Assembly: GCA_965200525.1 (NCBI GenBank) | Contig: OZ241368.1 | Location: 3,472,001 to 3,536,000 of the forward strand | Direction: 5' to 3' | From: JANNPJ01 sp965200525 | GTDB taxonomy: Bacteria; Actinomycetota; Actinomycetes; Actinomycetales; Kineosporiaceae | DNA: 64,000 bases | Part shown: positions 16,703 to 25,700 of the stretch, in pieces | Numbering within the stretch: position 1 is the stretch's first letter | Layout of the letters: each line of letters starts with the position of its first letter | The notes under the pieces: generated by a model | The model's input: the letters and a program-made list of their open reading frames with translations, nothing else | Told to the model about the DNA's origin: nothing | Databases searched by the model: none | Program-made: the position numbers and the translations under genes

Positions 16703-17527
16703 TCAGGCTTCCCAGAGCTTCCACGGGGCCTGGCCGGCGTCCCAGAGCTTGTTGAGCTCGGTCCAGTCGCGGTAGGTGTCCATGCCCATCCAGAAACCCT
16801 CGTGACCGTTCATCGAGAGCTGGCCGTCGCGGGCGATCTGCTGCAGCGGGGTCTGCTCGAGCATCACCATGTCGTCGACGTCGGCCAGGTACTTGTCGAT
16901 GAAGCTGCGCTCGAACATGAAGAAGCCGCCGTTGACCCAGCCGGTGGCCAGGGTCGGCTTCTCGTTGAACTCGACGACCGAGTCGCCGTCGACGTGCATC
17001 TCGCCGTACCGGCTGGCCGGGTGGACCGCGGTCACGGTGCCGGTGCGGCCCTGCTCGTTGTGGAACTTGACCAGGGCGGTCAGGTCGACGTCGCCGATCC
17101 CGTCACCATAGGTGAGCATGAACTGGCCCTCGGTCAGGTGCTGGGCCACCCGCTTGACCCGGCCGACGGTCGCGGTCTGCAGACCGGTCTCGACGAACGT
17201 GATCTCCCAGTCCTCGACCTCGCCGGTGGAGTGGAACACCGGGTCGGCGCCGTCGTGGGTGAGGGTGAAGTCGGACAGGCTCTCGCGGTAGTCCAGGAAG
17301 AACCGCTTGATCTGGTCGCCGCGGTAGCCGAGGCAGAGGACGAACTTCCGGAAGCCGTGGGCCTGGTACATCTTCATGATGTGCCAGAGGATCGGCCGAC
17401 CGCCGATGTCGACCAGGGGCTTGGGCACCTTGTCGCCGCTCGCCTCCCGCAGCCGGGTTCCCATCCCCCCGCAGAGGATGACCACGGGGATCTCGGACAC
17501 GGGCAGTTGATCAGTCTGATCAGTCAC
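16703..17527 (-). CDS. rfbF: Glucose-1-phosphate cytidylyltransferase
   Basis: This is a 274-residue enzyme starting at GTG 17527, which has GAGGA about 8 nt upstream; a longer frame to 17617 lacks one. It has the nucleotidyltransferase signature LCGGMGTRLRE (18-28), KVPKPLVDIGGRPILWHIM, LTYGDGIGDVD and VNGGFFMFE, ending EGFWMGMDTYRDW, the RfbF pattern. It makes CDP-glucose from glucose-1-phosphate and CTP, the entry to CDP-deoxysugars. It begins the operon with SDR, 3,5-epimerase and SAF oxidoreductase genes, so these four likely form one donor-sugar pathway for the repeat unit. Confidence 0.88.
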   Translation of the reverse strand: MTDQTDQLPVSEIPVVILCGGMGTRLREASGDKVPKPLVDIGGRPILWHIMKMYQAHGFRKFVLCLGYRGDQIKRFFLDYRESLSDFTLTHDGADPVFHSTGEVEDWEITFVETGLQTATVGRVKRVAQHLTEGQFMLTYGDGIGDVDLTALVKFHNEQGRTGTVTAVHPASRYGEMHVDGDSVVEFNEKPTLATGWVNGGFFMFERSFIDKYLADVDDMVMLEQTPLQQIARDGQLSMNGHEGFWMGMDTYRDWTELNKLWDAGQAPWKLWEA

Positions 17528-17669
17528 GGAAAGATTCCTCGCACGATTTGATTGACTCACTCGGCGGTCAGCGGTGTACGCGGTGCATCCTTGCCCCACT
17601 GCCGGCCCGGGCGACACGCACCCCGGCCGAGCGACCAGTATGAAGGGTCTGCAGAGACGAATGCGCCGG

Positions 17670-19253
17670 TCAGGCGCCTTCCGCCCGGACGACTGACATC
17701 GCGGTCCTCAGGAGGATCTTGATGTCGAGCCACAGGGACCAGTTCTCGATGTAGTAGTTGTCGAACCGGGCTCGCTCGGCGATGGAGGTGTCTCCGCGCA
17801 GCCCGTTGACCTGCGCCAGGCCGGTCAGACCGCAGGGAACCCGGTGCCGGGCGACGTAGTGCGGGTGCTGGCTGCGGAACGTCGCCACGAAGCTCGGTCG
17901 CTCCGGCCGGGGACCGACCAGGCTCATGTCGCCGCGCAGGATGTTCAGCAGCTGCGGCAGCTCGTCGATCGAGTACCGCCGCAGGAACTTGCCCACCGGC
18001 CCGAGCCGCGAGTCGAGGGCGATGTTCCAGTTGGTGGCCGATTCGGTCTCGTCCACCGGCTTCAGCGAACGGAACTTCATCAGCGAGAAGTGTTGACCGT
18101 CGACCCCGACCCGCTCCTGCCGGAACAGGACGCCGGGGCCGCCTTCGAGCCGGACCGCCAGGGCCACCGCCAGCATCAGCGGCGAGAGCATCAGCAGGGC
18201 CAGACCGGAGAAACCGATGTCGATCGCCCGCTTGATCTGCCAGCCGCGGCTGCGGTAGGCCGCCCGGCGCAGCCGGATCAGCGGCATGCCCCAGGCGGTG
18301 TCCATGTCGCCACCGACGTGGTGCAGTTCGAACAACCGGGGGACGACGAAGATCTCGCAGTGCAACCGGTCGCAGGTGCGGATGATGTCGACCATTTCCG
18401 ATTCGCGCATCGAGCCGAAGGCCACGATCACGTTGCGGACCTGGTGGTCGAGCAGGATCTCGACCAGCTGCTCGGGCCGGCCGAGGATCCGGTGCGAGGC
18501 GCTCACGCCCTGCCGGGGCGGGTCGACGTCGAGGAACCCGATCGGCTGCAGGCCGTACTGCGGGTGCTGCGAGAGCGACTCGGCCAGGTAGGTGCCGACC
18601 CGGCCGGCGCCGAGAATGAGGGTGCGGTGGGCGATCCGGCCGGTGCGCCGGGCGTAGCGGACCAGGGCGTAGGCGAGGGTGCGCAGGCACATCGCGACCA
18701 CACCGGTCACGGCGGCCGCCGAGAGCAGCTTCCAGTCGACCAGCTCGGTGTCCCAGCGCAGCTGGTTGAGCACCAGCTGGCCGGTCATGGTCAGGGCCAG
18801 CACGATCAGCAGCCGGCCGGAGAGCAGCGGCAGGTCGTCGAGCAGGGACGGCGAGAGCCGGGACCGGTAGAGGCCGCCGGTGCCGTAGGCGAGCAGCAGC
18901 AGGAGCGTGAACAGGCCCATGATCGGGCGCAGCCCACCGCTGGCCAGCGTGCCGGCCAGGCAGGCGATCAGGTCGAGCAGGATGAGCAGGGGCCGGATGC
19001 CGGCCCGGACGATCAGGCCCTTCCAGGTACCGGCGGGCGGATCGTCGTCCTCGGAACCGCCCGTCGGGGCCACGACTGGCATCGGCGCGGTCTCGGGAGC
19101 CACGGACCGCGGCTCGTTACCGTAGGCGCGCTGCAGGTGCTGGGCGTGCCGTACGTCGATGATGAGGCGGGGGTCGACCGGCGGTTGGACGTCACCGATC
19201 GGCAACGCCTCCGAACGTCGCCCGGCCCGTCCCATCTGATCACGGAGCGTCAC
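17670..19253 (-). CDS. Initiating polyprenyl-phosphate sugar-1-phosphate transferase
   Basis: This is a 527-residue protein. GTG 19253 is chosen because GGGAGGGG precedes it. A soluble N-terminus is followed by four membrane helices (~85-210), a Rossmann-like central region (HRTLILGAGRVGTYLAESLSQ) and a C-terminal bacterial sugar transferase domain. That domain has KRAIDIGFSGLALLMLSP, QERVGVDGQHFSLMKFRS, SIDELPQLLNILRGDMSLVGPRP and GLTGLAQVNG. This is the WcaJ/WbaP/PssY type that transfers hexose-1-phosphate to undecaprenyl phosphate and so starts each repeat unit. It is downstream of a 435-bp control region and on the same strand as the nucleotide-sugar genes. Confidence 0.88.
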   Translation of the reverse strand: MTLRDQMGRAGRRSEALPIGDVQPPVDPRLIIDVRHAQHLQRAYGNEPRSVAPETAPMPVVAPTGGSEDDDPPAGTWKGLIVRAGIRPLLILLDLIACLAGTLASGGLRPIMGLFTLLLLLAYGTGGLYRSRLSPSLLDDLPLLSGRLLIVLALTMTGQLVLNQLRWDTELVDWKLLSAAAVTGVVAMCLRTLAYALVRYARRTGRIAHRTLILGAGRVGTYLAESLSQHPQYGLQPIGFLDVDPPRQGVSASHRILGRPEQLVEILLDHQVRNVIVAFGSMRESEMVDIIRTCDRLHCEIFVVPRLFELHHVGGDMDTAWGMPLIRLRRAAYRSRGWQIKRAIDIGFSGLALLMLSPLMLAVALAVRLEGGPGVLFRQERVGVDGQHFSLMKFRSLKPVDETESATNWNIALDSRLGPVGKFLRRYSIDELPQLLNILRGDMSLVGPRPERPSFVATFRSQHPHYVARHRVPCGLTGLAQVNGLRGDTSIAERARFDNYYIENWSLWLDIKILLRTAMSVVRAEGA

Positions 19254-19688
19254 TACTTCCCCTCCCGGTTGTACGTGTCTCTCACAGCAGCCCCCGCGCT
19301 GCAACCCATGTCAACGTACGTTCTGGCTGTGCCCACCGCTGCCAAATCCGTAACTCGTTACCGGTACGCATGCGCTCGGTAACCTTTCAGGACCCTCCGA
19401 CTACTGAACGTAGTCACTGACGTAACTCCCGTCATCAAATCGGGCAATCTGAAACCTATCTATCGGACTAATCGCCACGGAAGCTATGAACTTACAGGTT
19501 GGCAGATATGTCCGTTCGGTGGAGGCATTGCATGGACCTAATCGGCCAGCAGGGGGATCTGTCAAAACACTGTCGGCAGGTGGGGGGCTGAGCCGTAGAT
19601 CACAAGTGGGTTCCGAGCCGGACCGGTTCGGAACCCACTGGCGACTGCGTTGAGTCACGCTCGCGGCCACCTCGATGGCCGTTCGCCA
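19254..19688. promoter_or_regulatory. Low-GC control region of the initiating transferase
   Basis: This 435-bp region is clearly less GC-rich than its surroundings around 19381-19540. It holds a GTTACC...GGTAAC inverted repeat (19357-19362 and 19378-19383, spacer 15) and a perfect 11-bp hairpin at 19606-19638. No gene is supported here: the readable frames have poor codon use and no ribosome sites. It should contain the promoter of the transferase and the end of the lhgO transcript. Confidence 0.55.
19606..19638. terminator. Hairpin downstream of lhgO
   Basis: Perfect arms GTGGGTTCCGA and TCGGAACCCAC enclose a CCGG-A-CCGG core. It lies 50 bp beyond the minus-strand stop of lhgO. No T tract follows, so it could be a terminator or an RNA-stabilising stem. 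Confidence 0.5.
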
Positions 19689-20903
19689 TCAGTGCGTGCG
19701 GGCGCCGAGGTGCTCGCGCAGCTGCTCGGTGATGTGCTCGGCGATCGCCATCGACGACGTGGCCGCTGGTGAGGGGGCGTTGCGGACCGCCACCACGTTG
19801 CCCAGGACGGAGATCCGGAAGTCGTCGACCATGCTGCCGTCCCGGTCGAGGGCCTGGGCCCGGACGCCGGCCTGGGCCCGCTCGATATCGGCTGATGTGA
19901 CTTCAGGCACGTAGCGCCGGGCGAACCGCAGATAGAGCGACTTGCTCATCGAGCCGGCCATCTCCTCGGCGCCCATCCGCCAGTGCTTGGCCGCCAGCTT
20001 GCGGAAGCCCGGCCACTTCAGCGTCTCGTACAGTTCACGCGGGTTTATCTGAGCCTTTGTGTAGCCCTCCCGGGCGAAAGCCAGGACGGCGTTCGGGCCG
20101 AGATCGACCCCGCCGTGGATCCGCTTGGTGAAGTGCACGCCCAGGAACGGGTAGTCCGGGTTCGGGACCGGGTAGATCAGGCCCTTGACCAGGTGCGTGC
20201 GCTCCGGCTTGAGCCGGTAGTACTCGCCCCGGAAGGGCACGATGGCCGGTCCGGCGTCGTCCCCGGCCCAGGCCGCGACCTTGTCCGACTGCAGTCCGGC
20301 GCAGACCACCAGCAGGTCGAAGGTCAGGGTGCGCGGACCGGCGCTGACGTCGACCTGGTTGCCGCGCTGGCGGATCCCGTCGACCTCGAAGCCGAACTCG
20401 ACCGTTCCGCCGCCGGCCCGGATGTCGTCGGCGTAGGCCTGGGCCACGGCCACGTAGTCGGTGATCGCCGTGCGGGGGGAGAACAGCGCGGCCACCCCGG
20501 CCGCGTGCGGCTCGATCTCGCGCAGGCCGGCGCCGTCCAGCCATTTCAGGTCGGGCACGCCGTTGGCGATCGCCCGCTCCCGGATCTTCTCCAGGGCCGG
20601 CCGCTCGGACTCGTCGATCGCGACCACGAGCTTGCCGCATTCGTCGTACGGCAGGTTCTTCTCCTGGGCGTACTCGTGCAGCAGGCTCACGCCGCGCCGG
20701 CAGAGCGTCGCCTTGAGCGAACCCGGCTGGTAGTACAGGCCGGCGTGGACCACGCCGCTGTTGTGCCCGGTCTGGTGGACGGCGACCCGGTTCTCCTTCT
20801 CCAGGACGGTCACCCGGGTGCCGGGAAAGAGTTCACCGATCCGCCGAGCTACCGCAAGGCCGACGATTCCGGCGCCGATCACGCCGACGTGCTGTTCGGA
20901 CAT
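19689..20903 (-). CDS. lhgO: L-2-hydroxyglutarate oxidase
   Basis: This is a 404-residue FAD enzyme. ATG 20903 has GGAGG 9 nt upstream and a TAGGCT -10 box at 20940-20935. It starts with the FAD motif VGVIGAGIVGLAVARR (GAGIVG at 10-15) and has the family's QTGHNSGVVHAGLYYQPGS, IEPHAAGVAALFSP, IVPFRGEYYRLKPE, LIYPVPNPDYPFLGVHFT and GVRAQALDRDG. It oxidises L-2-hydroxyglutarate to 2-oxoglutarate, usually membrane-associated and feeding electrons to quinone. It is a metabolite-repair enzyme and sits in the polysaccharide locus with no obvious functional link to it. Confidence 0.9.
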   Translation of the reverse strand: MSEQHVGVIGAGIVGLAVARRIGELFPGTRVTVLEKENRVAVHQTGHNSGVVHAGLYYQPGSLKATLCRRGVSLLHEYAQEKNLPYDECGKLVVAIDESERPALEKIRERAIANGVPDLKWLDGAGLREIEPHAAGVAALFSPRTAITDYVAVAQAYADDIRAGGGTVEFGFEVDGIRQRGNQVDVSAGPRTLTFDLLVVCAGLQSDKVAAWAGDDAGPAIVPFRGEYYRLKPERTHLVKGLIYPVPNPDYPFLGVHFTKRIHGGVDLGPNAVLAFAREGYTKAQINPRELYETLKWPGFRKLAAKHWRMGAEEMAGSMSKSLYLRFARRYVPEVTSADIERAQAGVRAQALDRDGSMVDDFRISVLGNVVAVRNAPSPAATSSMAIAEHITEQLREHLGARTH

Positions 20904-21084
20904 CTGAGAGATCCTCCGATTCGAGAAGGATTCGAGCCTATCCAGACCGCTGCGGCACTCGAGACCAACGGACCCCGGGACCACCCGTTCACCCTGAGAT
21001 CCTGGTGACATCCCGGTAACATCCGGCACCGAACACCCCCAAGCGGGCGCTGAGCGCCCGCTGAGAGCCCTAGGGTCATCGTCC

Positions 21085-21942
21085 ATGACCAACTCGACCT
21101 CGGGCGCCGCGCCGTCCGCAGCGCCCCGTCGCCGGCCCCTGGTGGACCTGAACGCCGTCCTGGTCCGGCGTGGCTACGTCTGTGACTACGAGGTTGGCGA
21201 GCGCCCGCTGCCGCCGCCGGACAAGGTGCTGCGGCTGGGCCGGCCCGCGTTCCTGCCGATCAGCACCGTGGCCTGCGTGAACACCGAGGAGCCGGTGGTC
21301 TCGCTGACCTTCGACGACGGCCCCGACCCGCAGTTCACCCCCGGCGTCCTGGATGCGCTGGCCGCGCACGGGGCCAAGGCCACCTTCTTCGTGATGGTCG
21401 AGCCGGCCGAGGCCCACCCGCAGCTGATCGCCCGGATCCTGGCCGAGGGGCACGAGGTCGCCCTGCACGGCATCGATCACACCCGGCTGAGCAAGCTGCC
21501 GCTGCGGCAGGCGATCAGCCTGATCCGGGAGGCCAAGCAGCGCCTGGAGCGGGTGTCCGGCCGCCGGACGACCCTGTTCCGCCCCACCTACGGCGCCCAG
21601 ACCGTGCAGCAGTACCTGGCCACCCGGGCGCTGGGTATGGAGGTCGTGATCTGGTCGGCCTGGGCCCGCGACTGGGACAGCTCGCCGGCCGAGGTGGTGG
21701 CCGAGCGAGCCGTCCAGGCGCTGCACCCGGGCGGGTTCATGCTGCTGCACGACACCTCCGGGGACGGCGTCGGCGCCCTGGTCGACGGGGCCACCGTCGG
21801 CGAGGACGGGGCCCTCGACCGGGTCAAGGCGACCGAGTTGCTGCTGGCCGGGATGGCCTCGCGGGGCTACACCTCGCGCACGGTGAGCCAGTTGCTGGCC
21901 GAGTACCCCGGCGTCCGCACCGTCTGGGCCGAGCGCGGCTGA
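21085..21942 (+). CDS. NodB-type polysaccharide deacetylase
   Basis: This is a 285-residue protein. The ATG is 8 nt after a TAGGGT -10 box (21071-21076) with no ribosome site, so it is probably leaderless. CE4 motifs are present: LTFDDGPDP with D77-D78 (motif 1), HGIDHTR with H128 and H132 (motif 2, spacing HxxxH), and LFRPTYGAQT (motif 3), with MLLHDTSGD near the end (motif 5). No signal peptide or membrane helix is visible, so it may act in the cytoplasm on lipid-linked or small acetylated sugars, or be exported by another route. It is divergent from lhgO. Confidence 0.85.
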   Translation: MTNSTSGAAPSAAPRRRPLVDLNAVLVRRGYVCDYEVGERPLPPPDKVLRLGRPAFLPISTVACVNTEEPVVSLTFDDGPDPQFTPGVLDALAAHGAKATFFVMVEPAEAHPQLIARILAEGHEVALHGIDHTRLSKLPLRQAISLIREAKQRLERVSGRRTTLFRPTYGAQTVQQYLATRALGMEVVIWSAWARDWDSSPAEVVAERAVQALHPGGFMLLHDTSGDGVGALVDGATVGEDGALDRVKATELLLAGMASRGYTSRTVSQLLAEYPGVRTVWAERG

Positions 21943-21974
21943 ACCGCCGTCGGGCCGTTGTCGGGCCGGCCGGC

Positions 21975-23333
21975 TCAGCCGAGGTGGAAGATCTGGTCGT
22001 AGCGCTTGCGGACGACGGCCGGGGAGTAGCGGGCGTCCCAGGCCTGGCGGGCGGCGTCCGACAGTTTGCGGTTGGTGCCCGGGTCGACCGCCGTCCGCAT
22101 GGCCGTGGCCAGCTCCTGCGGGCTCTCCCCGGTCAGGCAGCCACTGAGCTCGCCGCCCTCGATGCCCTGGACGCCGGCCGCGGTGGCGACCACCGGCAGG
22201 CCCCGGGCCAGCGCCTCCAGCACCTTGATCTTCACTCCGCTGCCGGTCCGCAGCGGCGAGAGCAGGGCGGCGCTGCCGGCCAGCACGGCGTCCAGGTCGT
22301 CGACCCAGCCGAGGAACCGGACCGACCGGCCCCAGGTGGCCGCGGACGGGAGCCCGGCCTCGGTCCCCGAGCCGATCACGTTGATCACGACGTCGGGCAG
22401 TTCGGCCTTGACCGCGTCCCGGCAGGTGCTCAGGAACCAGTCCAGCCCGTCCCGGTTGGGCGCGTAGTCGAAGCCGCCGATGAAGGTGAACTCGGGCTGA
22501 CCGGCGTAGTGCCGGGCCAGGGTGCGGGGCTCGCGCAGCAGCGGGGGCAGGGTGCCGATGGTGGCGTCCGGAACTCGCGCCTGCAGCCGGGCGGTCTCCT
22601 CCGGCGCGATCAGGTAGGTGGCGTCGAACCACCCCGGCTGCCGGTTCTCGGACGCCGCGACCAGGTCGCGCTCCAGGCGCAGCAGCGGGCGGTGGACGCG
22701 TGGGCTGGCCAGCAACCGCTTGGCCGGGCCGGGCAGCAGCTTGACGAACTCCCCGCCCGGGTTGCCGTTGGCCCCGCCGCTCTCGCTCTCGGTCAGCATC
22801 GCCGCGTAGCGCTCCGAGAACAGGTCGTCGGCGTACAGGATCCGGTGCGCAGGACGGGCGTCCGGGCCGGTGCCGACCCGGGGCCGGCCAGCCACGTACT
22901 GCCCCATCCGCACGGTGTCCCAGACCTCGAGGTCGGGGTCGATCCGGTCCAGCAACGTGCTCAGGGCCTGGACCAGGCCGCCCGAGTGCAGTACCGCCTC
23001 CTGCAACGGGTGCCGGTGGCTGGGCTTGCCGGCGTTGAAGGTGTTCAGCCGGGTCCGGGCCTCGTCGCGCAGCCGGGGCGGCAGGACCACGTTCTTCAGC
23101 ACCGAGGTGGCCTGCTCGACCGTGCCCGGCTTGGGCAGCACGTGGCGCTGGTAGGGCACGTCCGGGCGCTCCGCCTCGGGCCGGCCGACCAGGATCAGGT
23201 GCACGTTCTCCGGGCCGAGCCGGTCGCAGAGATGATCGAGGATGCCTCCGATCACCACCGGCTTGCCGTAGCGGCGAGGCTCCGGCTCGGTGGCGGTGAT
23301 GAAGACTGCGGTCCGGACCGAATCGCCATTCAT
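21975..23333 (-). CDS. GT4-type glycosyltransferase
   Basis: This is a 452-residue protein. ATG 23333 lies 7 nt after TAAGTT (23346-23341), a leaderless pattern; a TTG at 23342 is less likely. The N-terminal half is a GT-B-like domain (KPVVIGGILDHLCDRLGPE, VHLILVGRPEAE). The C-terminal half has the nucleotide-sugar site of family 4: FTFIGGFDYAPNRDGLDWFL, INVIGSG, VRFLGWVDDLDAVLAGS, and LSPLRTGSGVKIKVLEALARGLPVVAT with the E..A.G.P signature. It should add a sugar to the repeat unit in the cytoplasm and closes the polysaccharide locus. Confidence 0.85.
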   Translation of the reverse strand: MNGDSVRTAVFITATEPEPRRYGKPVVIGGILDHLCDRLGPENVHLILVGRPEAERPDVPYQRHVLPKPGTVEQATSVLKNVVLPPRLRDEARTRLNTFNAGKPSHRHPLQEAVLHSGGLVQALSTLLDRIDPDLEVWDTVRMGQYVAGRPRVGTGPDARPAHRILYADDLFSERYAAMLTESESGGANGNPGGEFVKLLPGPAKRLLASPRVHRPLLRLERDLVAASENRQPGWFDATYLIAPEETARLQARVPDATIGTLPPLLREPRTLARHYAGQPEFTFIGGFDYAPNRDGLDWFLSTCRDAVKAELPDVVINVIGSGTEAGLPSAATWGRSVRFLGWVDDLDAVLAGSAALLSPLRTGSGVKIKVLEALARGLPVVATAAGVQGIEGGELSGCLTGESPQELATAMRTAVDPGTNRKLSDAARQAWDARYSPAVVRKRYDQIFHLG

Positions 23334-23424
23334 GGGGCACAACTTAGTCCAGGGCCGGCGGTGACCTGTCGATCATGCTGGTCGGAGGGATGCGCCCGGG
23401 CCCGTCCGCAGCTAGTTTGCTGAT

Positions 23425-23703
23425 ATGGCCGGAATCTTCAGCAAGGTGAGCGCCTTCGCTCGTTCGCCGCAGGGCAAGAAGCTGATGGCGCAGGCCCAGG
23501 CGGCGGCCAAGGACCCGAAGAACCGGGCCAAGCTGCAGGAGCTCGGCGACAAGGTCAAGGATCCGGCCAACCGGGCCAAGGTCCAGGAGCTGGGCCACAA
23601 GCTCAAGAACCGGGCCGGCAAGACCGACCGGCCGGCCACCGGCGAGCCGCCGAGCACCGAGACGCCGAAGACCGAGCGACCCGGCACCCCGCCGGCCCCC
23701 TGA
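23425..23703 (+). CDS. Small basic Lys/Ala-rich protein
   Basis: This is a 92-residue protein. The ATG is 6 nt after TAGTTT (23413-23418), a leaderless pattern. The N-terminal two thirds is a positively charged helix with an internal repeat of about 14-16 residues (AKDPKNRAKLQELGDK / VKDPANRAKVQELGHK / LKNRAGK). The tail is Pro/Thr/Glu rich. I do not recognise a named family. The composition recalls small nucleoid-associated or cell-wall-associated actinobacterial proteins. It stands alone, convergent with the MerR gene. Confidence 0.7.
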   Translation: MAGIFSKVSAFARSPQGKKLMAQAQAAAKDPKNRAKLQELGDKVKDPANRAKVQELGHKLKNRAGKTDRPATGEPPSTETPKTERPGTPPAP

Positions 23704-23716
23704 TCGACGAGATACC

Positions 23717-23738
23717 GATCCGGCCAGTGGGCCGGATC
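23717..23738. terminator. Hairpin between convergent genes
   Basis: Perfect 9-bp arms GATCCGGCC and GGCCGGATC flank a 4-nt loop. A second stem (TGACCGGC/GCCGGTCA, 23744-23770) follows into the end of the MerR gene. Together they probably end transcription from both sides. Confidence 0.55.
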
Positions 23739-23767
23739 CACCGTGACCGGCGGCCAGGGGCGGCCGG

Positions 23768-24490
23768 TCAGCCGGGCGGGTGCCCGGCGATCTGGTCCAG
23801 CAATCGGTCGGTCTCGCGTTGCATGGCGGTCAGCAGCAGCGCGTCCACCGTGCGCTGGGCGTAGGGCCGCAACCGCAGCAGCCGCTCGGCCGCCTCGTTC
23901 GACAGCGGGCCGGTGAGGTGGCGCTCGTCGTCGGTCTCGGCCAGGTGGGTCAGCATCACGTCGATGAACCGCCGGGCCACCGCGTTCAGGTCCTTCTGCA
24001 GGTCGGCGCTCAGCTCCAGAACGACGTCCAGCGGCACCCCGGCCGCGACCAGCTCAGCGCCGGCCTCGAACAGGCTCGGACTGGTGATCAGGTAGTCGTC
24101 GCCGTCCTCGATCAGCATGCCCAGCCGGCCGGCACAGGCCAGGGCATCGGCCGACAGCAGGCCGAACCGCCGGGAGACCTCCTCCCGGCTCAACCGGATC
24201 GGCCGCTCCGGGTTCCAGGGAGCGGTCAGGGCCTCGCGCAGGCCCAGGGCGTCGGCCAGGTCCTGACCCCGGTTCCAGGAGTCGAACAGCTCCAGGATGG
24301 TGGCGAAGGTGTAACCCTTGGCCAGCAGTCGGCCGATCAGCCGGAGCCGGGCCAGGTGGCTGTCGTCGTAGAGGCTGATCCGGCCCTGGCGGCGAGGCGG
24401 TGGCAGCAGCCCCCGGTCCTGGTAGACCCGCACGTTGCGGACCGAGGTCTCGGCCGCCTGGGCCAGCTCGGCCACCCGGTACTCGGTCAC
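23768..24490 (-). CDS. MerR-family regulator
   Basis: This is a 240-residue protein starting at GTG 24490, 6 nt after TAGGCT (24502-24497), so likely leaderless. The N-terminus is a MerR winged helix: YRVAELAQAAETSVRNVRVYQDRGLLPPPRRQGR..LYDDSHLARLRLIGRLLAKGYTFATI. The remaining ~160 residues are a helical effector-type domain without cysteine clusters, so it is not a metal sensor of the classical kind. It lies 69 bp downstream of the SDR gene on the same strand, but appears to have its own promoter. Confidence 0.85.
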   Translation of the reverse strand: MTEYRVAELAQAAETSVRNVRVYQDRGLLPPPRRQGRISLYDDSHLARLRLIGRLLAKGYTFATILELFDSWNRGQDLADALGLREALTAPWNPERPIRLSREEVSRRFGLLSADALACAGRLGMLIEDGDDYLITSPSLFEAGAELVAAGVPLDVVLELSADLQKDLNAVARRFIDVMLTHLAETDDERHLTGPLSNEAAERLLRLRPYAQRTVDALLLTAMQRETDRLLDQIAGHPPG

Positions 24491-24559
24491 CGGCCCAGCC
24501 TACGAGGCCGGTCACGGCCTCCGGCCGTTCGTCAACTCTCTGTGATGCTGAGGCGACCT

Positions 24560-25453
24560 TCAGTGATTACGGTTCATCGCCTCCCGGTCGGCCCGGCCGC
24601 CGGCTCCCACCGGAAGTGAGGCCTCGACCCCCCGGCGGGCCAGAGCCTGCTCATTGCGGGCCGACCCGCGCCGGGTGGCCCGGTAGATCAGGCTCGGCAG
24701 CAGCCACCGCAAGGGCCGCACCCACCGGATGAACGGCTGCCCGTAGACGAACGGAGCCCGCCGTTCGATCCCGGCGGCCAGCCGGACCACGGCCTCGTCG
24801 AGGTCGTAGAGCTTGCCCAGCGCGCCGGGCAAGGTCTGGCGCAGCTCACCGGTCTCCAGTTGGGCGTAGGCGGAGCGGGTCATGTCGGTGTCGGTGAACG
24901 ACAGGTAGGCCACCCCGGCGTCCACCCCGTGCCCGGCCAGCTCGCTGCGTAGGGAGAGGGCGAACGCCTCGATCCCGGACTTGCTGGCGCAGTACCCGGC
25001 CAGCATCGGGGCCGGCGCCATCGCGGCCAGTGAGGCGATCTGCAGGTAGTAGCCCTCGGCGGCGATCAGCAGGGGCAGGAACGCCCGGACCGTGCGCACG
25101 CTGCCGAGCAGGTTGACCTCGATCACCCGGTCGAACGAGGCCGGGTCGGCCAGCCGCACGGTGCTGCCGACGGCGATCCCGGCGTTGGCCACCAGCACGT
25201 CCACCCGGTGGAACCGCTCCTGGACGCCGGCCGCGGCGGTGGCCAGGGCCCGCGGATCGGTGACGTCGCACTCCCACCACCCGGCGTTCGGCCCGCAGCG
25301 CTCGGCCACCTGCTTGAGCCGGTCCGGCTCGAGGCCGAGCAGGGCGACCCGGGCGCCGGCCCCGGCCAGCCGGACGGCCAGGGCCTCACCGATCCCGCGA
25401 GCGGCGCCGGTGATCACCACGACCTTGCCGCCGATAGGGCGGGGAATGCGCAT
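24560..25453 (-). CDS. Short-chain dehydrogenase/reductase
   Basis: This is a 297-residue classical SDR. ATG 25453 has GAGGAG 8 nt upstream. It has the cofactor motif VVITGAARGIGEA (TGxxxGxG), DVTDP, LVANAGIAVG (NAG), the catalytic Ser in LQIASLAAMAP, and YCASK. A C-terminal extension of ~50 residues (VYGQPFIRWVRPLRWLLPSLIYRATRR) is hydrophobic and basic, suggesting membrane association, as in lipid-active SDRs. The substrate is unknown. A GATGG-AA-CCATC palindrome lies 36 bp upstream of the start and may be a regulator site. Confidence 0.85.
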   Translation of the reverse strand: MRIPRPIGGKVVVITGAARGIGEALAVRLAGAGARVALLGLEPDRLKQVAERCGPNAGWWECDVTDPRALATAAAGVQERFHRVDVLVANAGIAVGSTVRLADPASFDRVIEVNLLGSVRTVRAFLPLLIAAEGYYLQIASLAAMAPAPMLAGYCASKSGIEAFALSLRSELAGHGVDAGVAYLSFTDTDMTRSAYAQLETGELRQTLPGALGKLYDLDEAVVRLAAGIERRAPFVYGQPFIRWVRPLRWLLPSLIYRATRRGSARNEQALARRGVEASLPVGAGGRADREAMNRNH

Positions 25454-25488
25454 GGGTGGAATCTCCTCGCTGGTGGGATAGATCACTT

Positions 25489-25500
25489 GATGGAACCATC
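25489..25500. promoter_or_regulatory. Palindrome upstream of the SDR gene
   Basis: GATGG-AA-CCATC is a perfect 12-bp palindrome in the promoter region of the SDR gene. With a MerR-family gene just downstream of that gene, it is a candidate operator, but dyads of this size also occur by chance. Confidence 0.3.
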
Positions 25501-25700
25501 CGGCCCGAGGTCGCGCACCCGGGCCGGCGGTGCTGACGATATGACCCTTTTGTTAGCTATTCTGATACAGCTTGCGCGGCACTGATGCCCGGTCGGCCAC
25601 CCGGACGGCGCCGCCGAACCGGCCCGCCCGAACCGGAATGCCCGCCGGGCCCGCGTAGGTTCGTACTGGCGACGTCCGAACCGGGGTTACAGGAGACGCA

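Noticed and set aside
19401..19670. 89-codon minus-strand ORF in the 435-bp control region
   Set aside because: AT-richer sequence with poor codon bias; it also spans the perfect 11-bp hairpin.
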